From positions 558,001 to 622,000 of the forward strand of contig NZ_CP079869.1 in the NCBI RefSeq assembly GCF_025263265.1: a DNA stretch of 64,000 bases. Reading direction: 5' to 3'. Of the stretch, positions 36,771 to 45,199 are shown piece after piece. Position 1 is the stretch's first letter, and every line of letters starts with the position of its first letter. The DNA is from Mycobacterium sp. SMC-4 (GTDB lineage Bacteria > Actinomycetota > Actinomycetes > Mycobacteriales > Mycobacteriaceae). Made by a program: the position numbers and the translations under genes. The notes under the pieces are model-generated. The model made no database searches. It saw only the letters and a program-made list of their open reading frames with translations, and was not told the DNA's origin.

Positions 36771-36785
36771 ACTACACCCTGTAGT
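36771..36785. promoter_or_regulatory. Perfect palindrome just upstream of the hemL promoter
   Basis: ACTACA (36771-36776) - CCC - TGTAGT (36780-36785) abuts the -35 element of hemL. The ACTACA/TGTAGT arms resemble the BlaI/MecI box and share TGTAGT with the repeat at 32685-32703 in front of the PepSY/DyP module. Confidence 0.45.
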
Positions 36786-36812
36786 TGACGCTTTGGCCCC
36801 GGCTGGGACACT
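36785..36812 (+). promoter_or_regulatory. hemL promoter, leaderless
   Basis: -35 TTGACG (36785-36790), 16-bp spacer, -10 GACACT (36807-36812), and the ATG at 36820 beginning 8 nt later. It means hemL is not merely read through from the DyP gene. Confidence 0.5.
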
Positions 36813-36819
36813 GGTCGAC

Positions 36820-38124
36820 ATGAGCACAACCGAGGCGTCGGCGAAGTTGTTCGCCGACGCGTCCGCCCTGATCCCGGGCGGAGTGAACTCCCCGGTGCGC
36901 GCGTTCTCCTCGGTCGGCGGCACCCCGCGGTTCATCACGTCGGCCCAGGGCTGCAAACTGACCGACGCCGACGGCAACCGCTACGTCGACCTGGTGTGCT
37001 CCTGGGGACCGATGATCCTGGGTCACGCGCACCCGGCCGTCGTGGAGGCCGTGCAGCGAGCCGCCGCTGACGGACTGTCCTTCGGGGCGCCGACGCCGTC
37101 GGAGTCCGAACTGGCCGGCGAGATCATCGACCGGGTCGCTCCCGTCGAGCGGTTGCGGCTGGTCAACTCCGGCACCGAAGCCACCATGAGTGCGATCCGG
37201 CTGGCCCGCGGATTCACCGGCCGGTCCAAGATCGTCAAGTTCTCCGGCTGCTACCACGGCCACAGTGACGCGCTGCTTGCCGACGCCGGCTCGGGTGTGG
37301 CAACGCTGGGGCTGCCGTCGTCCCCAGGGGTGACGGGTGCGGCCGCGGCCGACACCATCGTGCTGCCCTACAACGACGAAGCCGCCGTCGCCGACGTCTT
37401 CGACCGAGTCGGCGCCGACATCGCCTGCGTCATCACCGAGGCCAGCCCCGGCAATATGGGTGTGGTGCCGCCGCTGCCCGGATTCAACGCCGCGCTGCGC
37501 CGCATCACCGCCGCGCACGGTGCGCTGCTGATCGTCGACGAGGTGATGACCGGGTTCCGGGTCAGCCGATCGGGCTGGTACGGCGTGGATCCGGTCGACG
37601 CCGATCTGTTCACGTTCGGCAAGGTGATGAGCGGTGGATTGCCGGCGGCCGCGTTCGGTGGCACCGCCGAGGTCATGGGCCGGCTGGCGCCGCTGGGCCC
37701 GGTGTATCAGGCCGGCACGCTGTCCGGGAACCCGGTCGCAATGGCGGCCGGGCTGGCCACCCTGCGCGCCGCTGACGAGGCCGTCTACGCCAGGTTGGAC
37801 GCCAACGCCGACCGGCTGGTCGCGCTGATCGGCAATGCGTTGACTGAAGCCGGTGTGGCACACCAGATTCCGCGCGCCGGCAACATGTTCAGCGTGTTCT
37901 TCGGTGATCAGCCGGTCACCGATTTCGGCTCGGCCCGGGCCACCGAGACGTGGCGATTCCCGGCGTTCTTCCATGCCTTGCTCGACGCCGGGGTGTACCC
38001 GCCGCCCAGCGCCTACGAAGCATGGTTCGTCTCCACCGCACTCGATGACGACGCCTTCGACCGCATCGCCGCGGCGCTGCCCGGCGCCGCCCGCACCGCT
38101 GCGAAGGTGCAGAAACCCGCATGA
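36820..38124 (+). CDS. hemL: Glutamate-1-semialdehyde 2,1-aminomutase HemL
   Basis: HemL converts the HemA product to 5-aminolevulinate using pyridoxal phosphate. The 434-residue protein has [32 protein letters not shown], the cofactor-binding DEVMTGFR and the Schiff-base Lys268 (TFGKVMSGG). It lacks the short insertion present in the M. tuberculosis protein after VATLGL. ATG at 36820 is supported by a promoter whose start falls on it; TTG/GTG-type starts further up would add nine residues. It overlaps the phosphatase gene by 4 bp. Confidence 0.97.
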   Translation: MSTTEASAKLFADASALIPGGVNSPVRAFSSVGGTPRFITSAQGCKLTDADGNRYVDLVCSWGPMILGHAHPAVVEAVQRAAADGLSFGAPTPSESELAGEIIDRVAPVERLRLVNSGTEATMSAIRLARGFTGRSKIVKFSGCYHGHSDALLADAGSGVATLGLPSSPGVTGAAAADTIVLPYNDEAAVADVFDRVGADIACVITEASPGNMGVVPPLPGFNAALRRITAAHGALLIVDEVMTGFRVSRSGWYGVDPVDADLFTFGKVMSGGLPAAAFGGTAEVMGRLAPLGPVYQAGTLSGNPVAMAAGLATLRAADEAVYARLDANADRLVALIGNALTEAGVAHQIPRAGNMFSVFFGDQPVTDFGSARATETWRFPAFFHALLDAGVYPPPSAYEAWFVSTALDDDAFDRIAAALPGAARTAAKVQKPA

Positions 38125-38750
38125 CCGACGCCTCCGACGCCGCATCGACCAAGACCGTCGTGCACGTGATGCGCCACGGCGAGGTGCACAACCCCGACAA
38201 GATCCTCTACGGCCGGCTGCCCGACTATCACCTCTCCGAGCGCGGTCAGGCGCAGGCCCAGGCCGTCGCGGAGTGGCTGGCCCACCGCGACATCGCCCAC
38301 GTGGTGGCCTCCCCGCTGGAGCGGGCGCAGGAGACGGCGGCCCCGATCGCAGCCCGGCACGGCCTGGACATCGTCACCGACGACGAGCTGATCGAATCCC
38401 TGAATGTGTTTCAGGGGCAACGGGTGTCGCCGGGTGACGGTGCGCTGCGCGACCCGCGCAACTGGTGGCATCTGCGTAATCCGCGCACCCCGTCCTGGGG
38501 TGAGCCCTATGTCGACATCGCCGCGCGGATGCGCCGCGCGCTGCACCGGGCGCGCCTGACTGCCGCCGGCCACGAAGCAGTGTGTGTGAGTCACCAGCTT
38601 CCGGTCGAGACGCTGCGGCGCGCGATGACCGCCCGCCCGCTGCACCACTTCCCGACCCGGCGGTTGTGCAATCTGGCGTCGGTCACCTCGTTCTACTTTC
38701 ACGGAGAGGCGTGTGTCGGCTGGGGGTACGCGGAGCTGGCCGGGCAGTGA
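38121..38750 (+). CDS. Histidine phosphatase superfamily protein (Rv0525 type)
   Basis: 209 residues with the RHG signature [20 protein letters not shown], an [15 protein letters not shown] segment and a second histidine in [14 protein letters not shown]. These are phosphohistidine phosphatases or mutases; the substrate cannot be told. It is coupled to hemL by ATGA overlap and to the thioredoxin-like gene by GTGA overlap, so it is locked into the hemL-ccs operon, as in M. tuberculosis. Confidence 0.9.
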   Translation: MTDASDAASTKTVVHVMRHGEVHNPDKILYGRLPDYHLSERGQAQAQAVAEWLAHRDIAHVVASPLERAQETAAPIAARHGLDIVTDDELIESLNVFQGQRVSPGDGALRDPRNWWHLRNPRTPSWGEPYVDIAARMRRALHRARLTAAGHEAVCVSHQLPVETLRRAMTARPLHHFPTRRLCNLASVTSFYFHGEACVGWGYAELAGQ

Positions 38751-39349
38751 GTCGGCTGGTGGCCCTGAGGCGTGCGTTGGTGACGGCGTGCGCGGCCACC
38801 TTCGTGCTCGCCGGTTGTGCCACCGGCAGCGACGCCGTCGCCCAGGGCGGCACCTTCGAGTTCGTCGCCCCCGGCGGCCAGACCGACATCTTCTACGATC
38901 CGCCGGCTGAGCGGGGTAGGCCGGGTCCGCTGTCGGGTCCGGACCTGATGGACACCGACCGGACGCTCTCGCTCGACGACTTCGCCGGTCAGGTGGTCGT
39001 CATCAACGTGTGGGGGCAGTGGTGCGGGCCGTGTCGCACCGAGATCACCGAGCTGCAGCAGGTGTATGAGGCCACCCGAGACCAGGGTGTGGCGTTCCTC
39101 GGAATCGACGTGCGCGACAACAACATCGACGCTCCCCGTGACTTCATCATCGATCGCGGTGTGACGTTCCCGTCGATATACGATCCGCCGATGCGCACCC
39201 TGATCGCCTTCGGCGGTCGATACCCGACCACCGTCATCCCGTCGACGGTGGTGCTCGACCGGTCGCACCGTGTCGCGGCGGTGTTCCTGCGGGAACTGCT
39301 GGCCCAGGACCTGCAACCGGTCGTCGAACGGTTGGCTGCCGAGCAGTGA
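38747..39349 (+). CDS. TlpA/ResA-like thioredoxin lipoprotein for cytochrome c maturation
   Basis: 200 residues. Signal peptide with lipobox ending at Cys24 (FVLAGC), then a TlpA-like domain with the redox pair Cys93/Cys96 in QWCGPCRTE and a cis-Pro region near VIPSTVVLD. It should reduce the CXXCH cysteines of apocytochromes c outside the membrane, receiving electrons from CcdA encoded next. The GTG at 38747 overlaps the previous stop. Matches Rv0526. Confidence 0.93.
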   Translation: MSRLVALRRALVTACAATFVLAGCATGSDAVAQGGTFEFVAPGGQTDIFYDPPAERGRPGPLSGPDLMDTDRTLSLDDFAGQVVVINVWGQWCGPCRTEITELQQVYEATRDQGVAFLGIDVRDNNIDAPRDFIIDRGVTFPSIYDPPMRTLIAFGGRYPTTVIPSTVVLDRSHRVAAVFLRELLAQDLQPVVERLAAEQ

Positions 39350-40122
39350 ACCTCGATCAGCTCGACCAATTGACTGCCACCGGGCCGGTGCTGCTGGCGA
39401 TGGCGGTCAGCGTGCTGGCCGGGCTGGTGTCCTTCGCGTCGCCGTGCGTGGTGCCGCTGGTGCCCGGCTACCTGTCGTATCTGGCCGCGGTGGTCGGCGT
39501 GCAGGACAGCCCTGGCGCGGTCGCGGTGCGCCGGTCCCGGGTCCGGGTCGCCGGTGCGGCGGCGTTGTTCGTGGCCGGGTTCACCGTGGTGTTCGTGATG
39601 GGCACCGTCGCGGTGCTGGGCATGACGACCACGCTGATCACCAATCAGTTGCTGCTGCAACGAGTCGGTGGCGTCGTCACGATCTTCATGGGACTGGTGT
39701 TCATCGGTCTGGTCCCGGTGCTGCAACGCGACACCCGCTTCGCGCCGCGGCAGATCTCCACGCTGGCCGGCGCCCCCCTGCTGGGCGCGGTGTTCGCGCT
39801 GGGCTGGACGCCCTGTCTGGGGCCCACGCTGACCGGCGTGATCGCGGTGGCTTCGGCCACCGAAGGGGCCAACGTAGCGCGCGGGGTGGTTCTGGTCCTG
39901 GCCTACTGCCTGGGTCTGGGAATCCCGTTCGTGTTGTTGGCTTTCGGCTCGTCCAGTGCGGTCACCGGGTTGAGCTGGCTGCGCCGGCACACCCGCAGCA
40001 TCCAGGTCTTCGGCGGTATCCTGCTGATCGTCGTCGGCACCGCGCTGGTGACGGGGCTGTGGAACGATTTCGTGTCCTGGATCCGCGACGCGTTCGTCAG
40101 CGACGTCAGGCTCCCGATCTGA
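39346..40122 (+). CDS. ccdA: Cytochrome c biogenesis protein CcdA
   Basis: 258 residues with six membrane helices. The two conserved half-site cysteines are Cys34 (FASPCVVPLVPG) and Cys157 (GWTPCLGPTL), which pass electrons from cytosolic thioredoxin to the exported TlpA-like protein. GTG at 39346 overlaps the preceding stop. The position between TlpA-like and ResB genes is normal for system II (Rv0527). Confidence 0.96.
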   Translation: MNLDQLDQLTATGPVLLAMAVSVLAGLVSFASPCVVPLVPGYLSYLAAVVGVQDSPGAVAVRRSRVRVAGAAALFVAGFTVVFVMGTVAVLGMTTTLITNQLLLQRVGGVVTIFMGLVFIGLVPVLQRDTRFAPRQISTLAGAPLLGAVFALGWTPCLGPTLTGVIAVASATEGANVARGVVLVLAYCLGLGIPFVLLAFGSSSAVTGLSWLRRHTRSIQVFGGILLIVVGTALVTGLWNDFVSWIRDAFVSDVRLPI

Positions 40123-41804
40123 TGACCACCTCCCCCGGCATGGCACCGCCCTCTGCGCGAGCAGACGCGCAAACTCCCAAAAAAGGCCCCAGATGGGGGC
40201 TTTCGCGACTGCTCGCGGGCGTGCGCAACACCTGGCGCACCCTGACGTCGATGGGCACCGCGCTGGTGCTGTTGTTCCTGCTGGCGCTTGCGGCGATCCC
40301 GGGCGCACTGTTGCCGCAGCGCAGCCTCAACGAGGCCAAAGTCGCCGAGTACATCGCCGAGCGTCCCACGCTGGGTCCGTGGCTGGACCGGGTGCAGGCC
40401 TTCGACGTGTTCTCCAGCATCTGGTTCACCGCGATCTACGTACTGCTGTTCATCTCGCTGGTCGGGTGCCTGACCCCGCGACTGTTCGAGCACGTCCGCA
40501 GCCTGCGCGCAGTCCCGGTGGCCGCGCCGCGCAACCTGGCCCGGCTGCCCAAGCACCACGAGGCGCAGGTCAGCGGCACCGGCGTCGACGCGATCGCCTC
40601 CGCCGTCGACGCGCGTCTGCGCGGGTGGCGCCGCACCGTACGTAAAGACGCCGCGACATCGGGCACCGAGATTTCCGCGGAGAAGGGCTATCTACGCGAG
40701 TTCGGCAACATCGTGTTCCACTTCTCGCTGCTGGGACTGCTGGTGGCGATCGCGGCGGGCAAGATGTTCAGCTACGAGGGCAACGTCATCGTCATCGCTG
40801 ACGGGGGGCCGGGTTTCTGTTCGGCCTCTCCGGCGGCGTTCGACTCGTTCCGCGCCGGCAACACGGTCGACGGCACCTCGCTGTATCCGATCTGTGTGCG
40901 GGTCAACGACTTCACCGCCACCTACACGGAGAACGGTCAGGCAGTCGGATTCCAGGCCGACATCGACTACCAAGCCGGCGACGACCTGACCACCGGGACG
41001 TGGCAGCCCTACCGGTTACAGGTCAACGAGCCGCTGCGGGTCGGCGGAGACCGAGTCTATCTGCAGGGCCACGGCTACGCCCCCACGCTGACGGTGACTT
41101 TCCCCGACGGGCAGATCCGCAGCCAGACCGTGCAATTTCGACCCGACGACCAGATGACGCTGCTGTCCTCGGGCGCGATGCGCTTCGACCCACCTGGCGG
41201 CATCTACTCCGACGAGCGCGAGCGTCGCCGCAACCAGATCGCCATCCAGGGGTTGTTCGCCCCGACCGCCCAGCTCGACGGCACGCTGTTGTCGTCGCGC
41301 TGGCCGGAGCTCAACGACCCGGCCGTCGCGATCGACATCTTCAAGGGCGACACCGGGCTCGACACCGGCCGACCGCAGTCGTTGTTCAACCTCGACGAGC
41401 GGATGATCGGTCAGGGCCGGCTGACCAAGATGGCGCGCGTCAACCTCAAAGCGGGCGAGGACACTCGGCTCGAGGACGGAACCGTGGTCCGCTTCGACGG
41501 TGCCACCCCGTTCGTGAACCTCCAGGTCTCCCACGATCCTGCCCAGATCTGGGTGCTGGTGTTCTCGATGACCATGATGGGCGGGCTGCTGGTGTCGCTG
41601 ATCATCCGGCGCCGACGCGTCTGGGTTCGGTTGACGCCGGGGTCGCCGGGTACCGTGAACGTCGAGCTGGGCGGGCTGGCCCGCACCGACAATTCCGGCT
41701 GGGGTGAGGAGTTCGAGCGGCTGACCGCACGGCTGCTGGACGACGTCGGCGCCGGGCCGGGTACCGATCACTCGCAGGACGAGAAGAAGGCAGATCGCGC
41801 ATGA
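40122..41804 (+). CDS. resB: Cytochrome c biogenesis protein ResB (CcsB type)
   Basis: 560 residues. The N-terminus is cytosolic and Pro-rich, then come three membrane helices (about 45-65, 100-120, 195-215), a large external domain (about 220-475, with a beta-rich fold and FSYEGNVIVIADGG at its start) and a last helix near residue 475-500. ResB and CcsA together form the heme-handling synthetase of system II. ATG 40122 shares a base with the ccdA stop (TGATG). Matches Rv0528. Confidence 0.94.
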   Translation: MTTSPGMAPPSARADAQTPKKGPRWGLSRLLAGVRNTWRTLTSMGTALVLLFLLALAAIPGALLPQRSLNEAKVAEYIAERPTLGPWLDRVQAFDVFSSIWFTAIYVLLFISLVGCLTPRLFEHVRSLRAVPVAAPRNLARLPKHHEAQVSGTGVDAIASAVDARLRGWRRTVRKDAATSGTEISAEKGYLREFGNIVFHFSLLGLLVAIAAGKMFSYEGNVIVIADGGPGFCSASPAAFDSFRAGNTVDGTSLYPICVRVNDFTATYTENGQAVGFQADIDYQAGDDLTTGTWQPYRLQVNEPLRVGGDRVYLQGHGYAPTLTVTFPDGQIRSQTVQFRPDDQMTLLSSGAMRFDPPGGIYSDERERRRNQIAIQGLFAPTAQLDGTLLSSRWPELNDPAVAIDIFKGDTGLDTGRPQSLFNLDERMIGQGRLTKMARVNLKAGEDTRLEDGTVVRFDGATPFVNLQVSHDPAQIWVLVFSMTMMGGLLVSLIIRRRRVWVRLTPGSPGTVNVELGGLARTDNSGWGEEFERLTARLLDDVGAGPGTDHSQDEKKADRA

Positions 41805-42772
41805 ACACCACCGTCGACATCGGGTTGGCCCGCTACTCCGACTTGGCGTTCACCTCGTCGGTGCTGGTTCTGCTGGTGGCGCTGCTGCTGCTGGCGGTGG
41901 AACTGGCCTACAGCCGTAGCCGCAGGGTGGAGAGCCGGGATCTGGTCAACGCCGGGGTGAGCGCCGACAGCGCCCGCCCGGGTGTGGTCGTCGATGTCCC
42001 CCGCCGTCGCGTCGACGAACGCATCGGGTCGGGCGGCGTCGCGTTGGTCTATGTGGGCACCCTGTTGCTGCTGGCGTGCATCGTGCTGCGCGGACTGTCC
42101 ACCTCGCGGGTGCCGTGGGGCAACATGTATGAGTTCATCAACCTCACCTGCTGGTGTGGTCTGGTGGCTGCGGCCGTGGTCCTGCGCCGACCGCAGTACC
42201 GGTCGCTGTGGGTGTTCGTGTTGGTGCCGGTGTTGATCCTGCTGACAGTCTCGGGCAAGTGGTTGTATTCGCACGCCGCACCGGTGATGCCTGCCCTGCA
42301 GTCCTACTGGTTGCCGATCCACGTATCAGTCGTGAGCCTGGGGTCCGGAGTTTTCCTGGTGGCGGGTGTGGCCAGCATCCTGTTCCTGCTCAAAATGTCT
42401 CGGTTCGGCGGGCCCGAACGTGCGGATGCGCTGGGCCGGCTGGTGGCCAAGCTGCCCGACGCGCAGTTGCTGGATCGCATTGCCTACCGCACGACGATCT
42501 TCGCGTTCCCGGTGTTCGGGTTCGGCGTGATCTTCGGCGCGATCTGGGCGGAGGAAGCGTGGGGCCGCTATTGGGGCTGGGACCCGAAAGAGACGGTGTC
42601 GTTCATCGCGTGGGTGCTCTACGCGGCCTATCTGCATGCCCGCTCGACGGCCGGCTGGCGGGACCGTAAGGCGGCCTGGATCAACGTGATCGGGCTGGTC
42701 GCGATGGTGTTCAATTTGTTCTTCATCAATTTGGTGACGGTGGGCCTGCACTCGTATGCCGGCGTCGGCTGA
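41801..42772 (+). CDS. ccsA: Cytochrome c biogenesis protein CcsA
   Basis: 323 residues with about eight membrane helices and the heme-handling tryptophan-rich motif WGRYWGWDPKETVSF (about residues 254-268), together with conserved histidines (SHAAP, LHSYAG). It exports or presents heme to apocytochrome c with ResB. ATG 41801 overlaps resB by 4 bp. Its stop codon lies inside the first palindrome of the 41-bp repeat, so the repeat has entered or arisen at the very end of the gene. Confidence 0.96.
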   Translation: MNTTVDIGLARYSDLAFTSSVLVLLVALLLLAVELAYSRSRRVESRDLVNAGVSADSARPGVVVDVPRRRVDERIGSGGVALVYVGTLLLLACIVLRGLSTSRVPWGNMYEFINLTCWCGLVAAAVVLRRPQYRSLWVFVLVPVLILLTVSGKWLYSHAAPVMPALQSYWLPIHVSVVSLGSGVFLVAGVASILFLLKMSRFGGPERADALGRLVAKLPDAQLLDRIAYRTTIFAFPVFGFGVIFGAIWAEEAWGRYWGWDPKETVSFIAWVLYAAYLHARSTAGWRDRKAAWINVIGLVAMVFNLFFINLVTVGLHSYAGVG

Positions 42773-42854
42773 GCCGACAATCGAGGCGCGCGGCTGAGCC
42801 GACAAATTGGGCGGCGTCGGCTGAGCCGACAGTCGAGGCGCGCGGCTGAGCCGA
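42762..42854 (+). repeat. Two 41-bp direct repeats, each with two CGGCTGAGCCG palindromes
   Basis: Units at 42762-42802 and 42814-42854 (period 52 bp) differ at one base. Each contains two copies of a CGGCTGAGCCGA palindrome separated by a GTCGAGGCGCG-type spacer, so four strong palindromes occur within 93 bp. The first overlaps the ccsA stop codon. They could act as a terminator or as REP-like elements between the ccs operon and the ParA-like gene. Confidence 0.85.
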
Positions 42855-42908
42855 TTCTTTCGGTAGCGTCGGCTATCGAGAGCGTGCGAAGCGAAGGAGG
42901 ATCGACCG

Positions 42909-44114
42909 TTGTCTGACGTGCCGACCAGCTTTCGGGCACAGCAACGGTTCACCGACCCGATGGCGGTCGTGCCCGCCGAGTGGACGGCGCCGACCCCGCC
43001 CGAGGGGCTGCTGGCCACGCCGCCGCTGGGTCAGCTGCCGGGACCGCCCCCGCCCGCACCCCAGCCGCCGGTGCCGTTGAACCCGCCGCAACCGCAGCCG
43101 GCGTCGGCCCCGCCGCAGCCGGCGTCGGCCCCGCCGCAGTCGGGGGAGCTTTCCACCGTCGCGCTGCTCGGACACACCCGCAGTGGCCCGTCGGCGGGTT
43201 GGCGCAAGTGGCTCTACCGTGCCTCGGCAGGGCTGATCGATCTCGGCGAGAGCCCGAAGGTCTTGCGACACCACGCCCTGGTCGAGCAGGCCGCCCGGCC
43301 GCTGCGGGGCTGTTACCGCATTGCGATGCTGTCCCAGAAGGGCGGGGTCGGGAAGACGACGGTCACCGCAACGCTGGGCGCGACGTTCGCCTCGCTGCGC
43401 GGTGACCGGGTGATCGCCGTCGATGCCAATCCCGACCGCGGCACGCTCAGTCAGAAGGTGCCGGTGGAAACCCCGGCGACCATCCGGCACCTGCTCCGCG
43501 ACGCCGAGGGCATCGGCGCCTACAGCGATGTCCGCCAGTACACCTCGCAGGGCGACAGCCGACTGGAGGTGCTGGCATCGGAGAGCGATCCGTCGGTGTC
43601 GGAGGCGTTCAGCGCGCAGGACTACAGCCGCGCGGTGGAACTGCTCGAGCAGTACTACAGCGTGGTGCTGACTGACTGCGGCACCGGCATGGTGCATTCG
43701 GTGATGTCGGCGGTGCTCGAACGCGCCGATGTGCTGCTGGTGGTCAGTTCAGGCTCGGTGGACGGCGCCCGCAGTGCCTCGTCGACGCTGGATTGGCTGG
43801 ACGCGCACGGTCACGAGGACATGGTTCGCCATTCGATCGCCGTCATCAACGGGGTCAGGCCGCGCAGTGCCCGGGGCGGCGGCAAGGTCGACATCAAAAA
43901 AGTGGTGGACCACTTCGCTCGGCGCTGCCGTTCGGTGTGCGTGGTGCCGTTCGACCCGCATCTGGAGGAAGGCGCGGAGATCAGCCTGGATCGGTTACGT
44001 CCGGGCACCCGTGCGGCACTGCTGGAACTCGCGGCGGCGGTGGCCGCCGGCTTTCCGGGCTCCGGTCATCCGACCGGCGCCTCGTCGGTCGACCCGGCTC
44101 AGGACCGCGGCTGA
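42909..44114 (+). CDS. MinD/ParA-like ATPase with proline-rich N-terminus (Rv0530 type)
   Basis: 401 residues. The N-terminal 80 are Pro/Ala-rich with a short repeat (PQPASAPPQPASAPPQ), then comes a deviant Walker A P-loop ATPase: QKGGVGKTTVTATLG with Lys144 and Lys149, VIAVDANPDRG and VVLTDCGTGMV. The layout resembles EspI-type ESX ATPases, but no ESX genes are here. It may position or regulate a membrane complex; the partner is unknown. TTG at 42909 is supported by GGAGG 8 nt upstream. It ends in overlap with a convergent small gene. Confidence 0.87.
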   Translation: MSDVPTSFRAQQRFTDPMAVVPAEWTAPTPPEGLLATPPLGQLPGPPPPAPQPPVPLNPPQPQPASAPPQPASAPPQSGELSTVALLGHTRSGPSAGWRKWLYRASAGLIDLGESPKVLRHHALVEQAARPLRGCYRIAMLSQKGGVGKTTVTATLGATFASLRGDRVIAVDANPDRGTLSQKVPVETPATIRHLLRDAEGIGAYSDVRQYTSQGDSRLEVLASESDPSVSEAFSAQDYSRAVELLEQYYSVVLTDCGTGMVHSVMSAVLERADVLLVVSSGSVDGARSASSTLDWLDAHGHEDMVRHSIAVINGVRPRSARGGGKVDIKKVVDHFARRCRSVCVVPFDPHLEEGAEISLDRLRPGTRAALLELAAAVAAGFPGSGHPTGASSVDPAQDRG

Positions 44115-44263
44115 TCGTCGCGGGGAGTGATCCGCCGCAGGAAATCCGGATCATCGTCTGGACCGATCACCCGGGTACGCGGTCTGTTCGCGGCCATCCG
44201 GGTAACCCGCCAGCCCACATAGACGACGGCGGCCAGAACGAGCATCAGGACCAAATACGCCAC
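44099..44263 (-). CDS. Small single-pass membrane protein
   Basis: 54 residues: a hydrophobic helix (AYLVLMLVLAAVVYVGW, residues 2-18) followed by a basic stretch and an Asp-rich tail (GPDDDPDFLRRITPRDDQ). AAGGAGG lies 6 nt before the GTG at 44263, a strong ribosome-binding site that argues it is real. Its 3' end overlaps the ParA-like gene by 16 bp in the convergent direction. It matches the small Rv0530A-type gene in place; function unknown. Confidence 0.8.
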   Translation of the reverse strand: MAYLVLMLVLAAVVYVGWRVTRMAANRPRTRVIGPDDDPDFLRRITPRDDQPRS

Positions 44264-44299
44264 CAAAAACCTCCTTACAGTCAATATACGCGTCCTCGG

Positions 44300-44305
44300 T
44301 AGGCT
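44300..44305 (+). promoter_or_regulatory. -10 element of the DUF4229 gene, leaderless
   Basis: TAGGCT ends 6 nt before the GTG at 44312, with no ribosome-binding site. It is divergent from the small membrane protein gene. Confidence 0.5.
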
Positions 44306-44311
44306 CAGACC

Positions 44312-44659
44312 GTGTCCGAGCCACGCCCGACAACACGCCTGCTCTTCGACGTACTGGCCTATACCGCGGCCCGTCTGGTGCTGGTCGCGGTGTTGACCGC
44401 GGTCATCATCGGCGGTGGACATCTGCTCGGTGTCCGAGAGTTTCCGGTGGTGATGGCGCTGTTGTTCGCCATCGTGATCGGGCTTCCGCTGGGCATCTGG
44501 TTGTTCGCACCGCTGCGGCAGCGCGCCACCGCGAGCATCGCGGTCTGGGATGAGCGTCGTCGGCGCGACCGCGAGCAGCTGCGGGCCCGGCTGCGGGGTG
44601 AGGCCGCGCCGCAACGGCCCGACGATGATGCAAAGGGTGCTCCGGGCTCGTCCTCCTGA
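44312..44659 (+). CDS. DUF4229 membrane protein (Rv0531 type)
   Basis: 115 residues with two hydrophobic segments (about 9-36 and 42-66) and a charged C-terminal tail rich in Arg, Glu and Asp (WDERRRRDREQLRARLRG). This is the actinobacterial DUF4229 pattern. The tail is probably cytosolic and helical. Function unknown. The downstream 123 bp hold a weak hairpin (44721-44740) and a GGAGG (44743-44747) that is followed by no usable start codon. Confidence 0.85.
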   Translation: MSEPRPTTRLLFDVLAYTAARLVLVAVLTAVIIGGGHLLGVREFPVVMALLFAIVIGLPLGIWLFAPLRQRATASIAVWDERRRRDREQLRARLRGEAAPQRPDDDAKGAPGSSS

Positions 44660-44782
44660 CGTTGATTTCGTTATCTACCAGTGGTTTCCGAGTGTGAGAA
44701 CAATCGGATGCGGCAACGTCGATGTTTGCTCGGCAACATCACGGAGGAATAACGTCCGGCCCTTTCGGGTAATCGGCGTCAC

Positions 44783-45199
44783 ATGAGTGAGCGGCAGGTA
44801 GCCGACCGACCGAGGTACCTCGGCGGTCACAGAAATGTCAGCGGTCCCCGACCAGGGGTGATGCACAAGATGTTGTTCCGACGGTGGGTGACCGATCTGT
44901 GGAGTGGGCGGTGTCGCGCCGCGGACCTGGTGTCCGACGATTTCGTCGGGCATTGGCCCAACCGCGATATCCGCGGCCCCTCCGAACTGCAGTCTCTCGT
45001 CGACGACACCCGTGACGCATTCAAGGAACTGCAGTGCGTGATGGACGTGGGTCCGCTCTACGACGGTGAGTTCGTGGCGGGTCGGTGGATCGGGACCGGT
45101 TCCACCAAGGACGGGCCGGTGCGTTACACCGGCAATGACATCGTCCGGATCGCCAACGGCAGGATCGTCGAGTACTGGAACGGCTCGGCGCGTGGTTAG
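44783..45199 (+). CDS. SnoaL-like (NTF2-fold) polyketide-cyclase family protein
   Basis: 138 residues; ATG at 44861 (MHKMLFRRWVTDLW) would give 112. The domain has FRRWVTDLWSGRCRAADLVSDDFVGHW at the start, then ELQCVMDVGPLYDGEFVAGRWIGTG and ends YTGNDIVRIANGRIVEYWNGS, a typical SnoaL-like single-domain fold with a ligand pocket. Such proteins can be hydratases, isomerases or binding proteins; no substrate can be named. It is convergent with the MoxR operon, overlapping its last gene by 4 bp. Confidence 0.83.
   Translation: MSERQVADRPRYLGGHRNVSGPRPGVMHKMLFRRWVTDLWSGRCRAADLVSDDFVGHWPNRDIRGPSELQSLVDDTRDAFKELQCVMDVGPLYDGEFVAGRWIGTGSTKDGPVRYTGNDIVRIANGRIVEYWNGSARG

Noticed and set aside
42762..42854. 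CRISPR-like array
   Set aside because: Only two direct units with an 11-bp gap, internal palindromes and no cas genes nearby.
42909..44114. ESX secretion locus component (EspI-like)
   Set aside because: The Pro-rich ATPase looks alike, but no esx, pe/ppe or ecc genes occur in the window.
44721..44747. Hairpin GATGTTTGC/GCAACATC followed by GGAGG as a riboswitch with a small ORF
   Set aside because: The stem needs a bulge and no ATG, GTG or TTG lies at a usable distance after the GGAGG.
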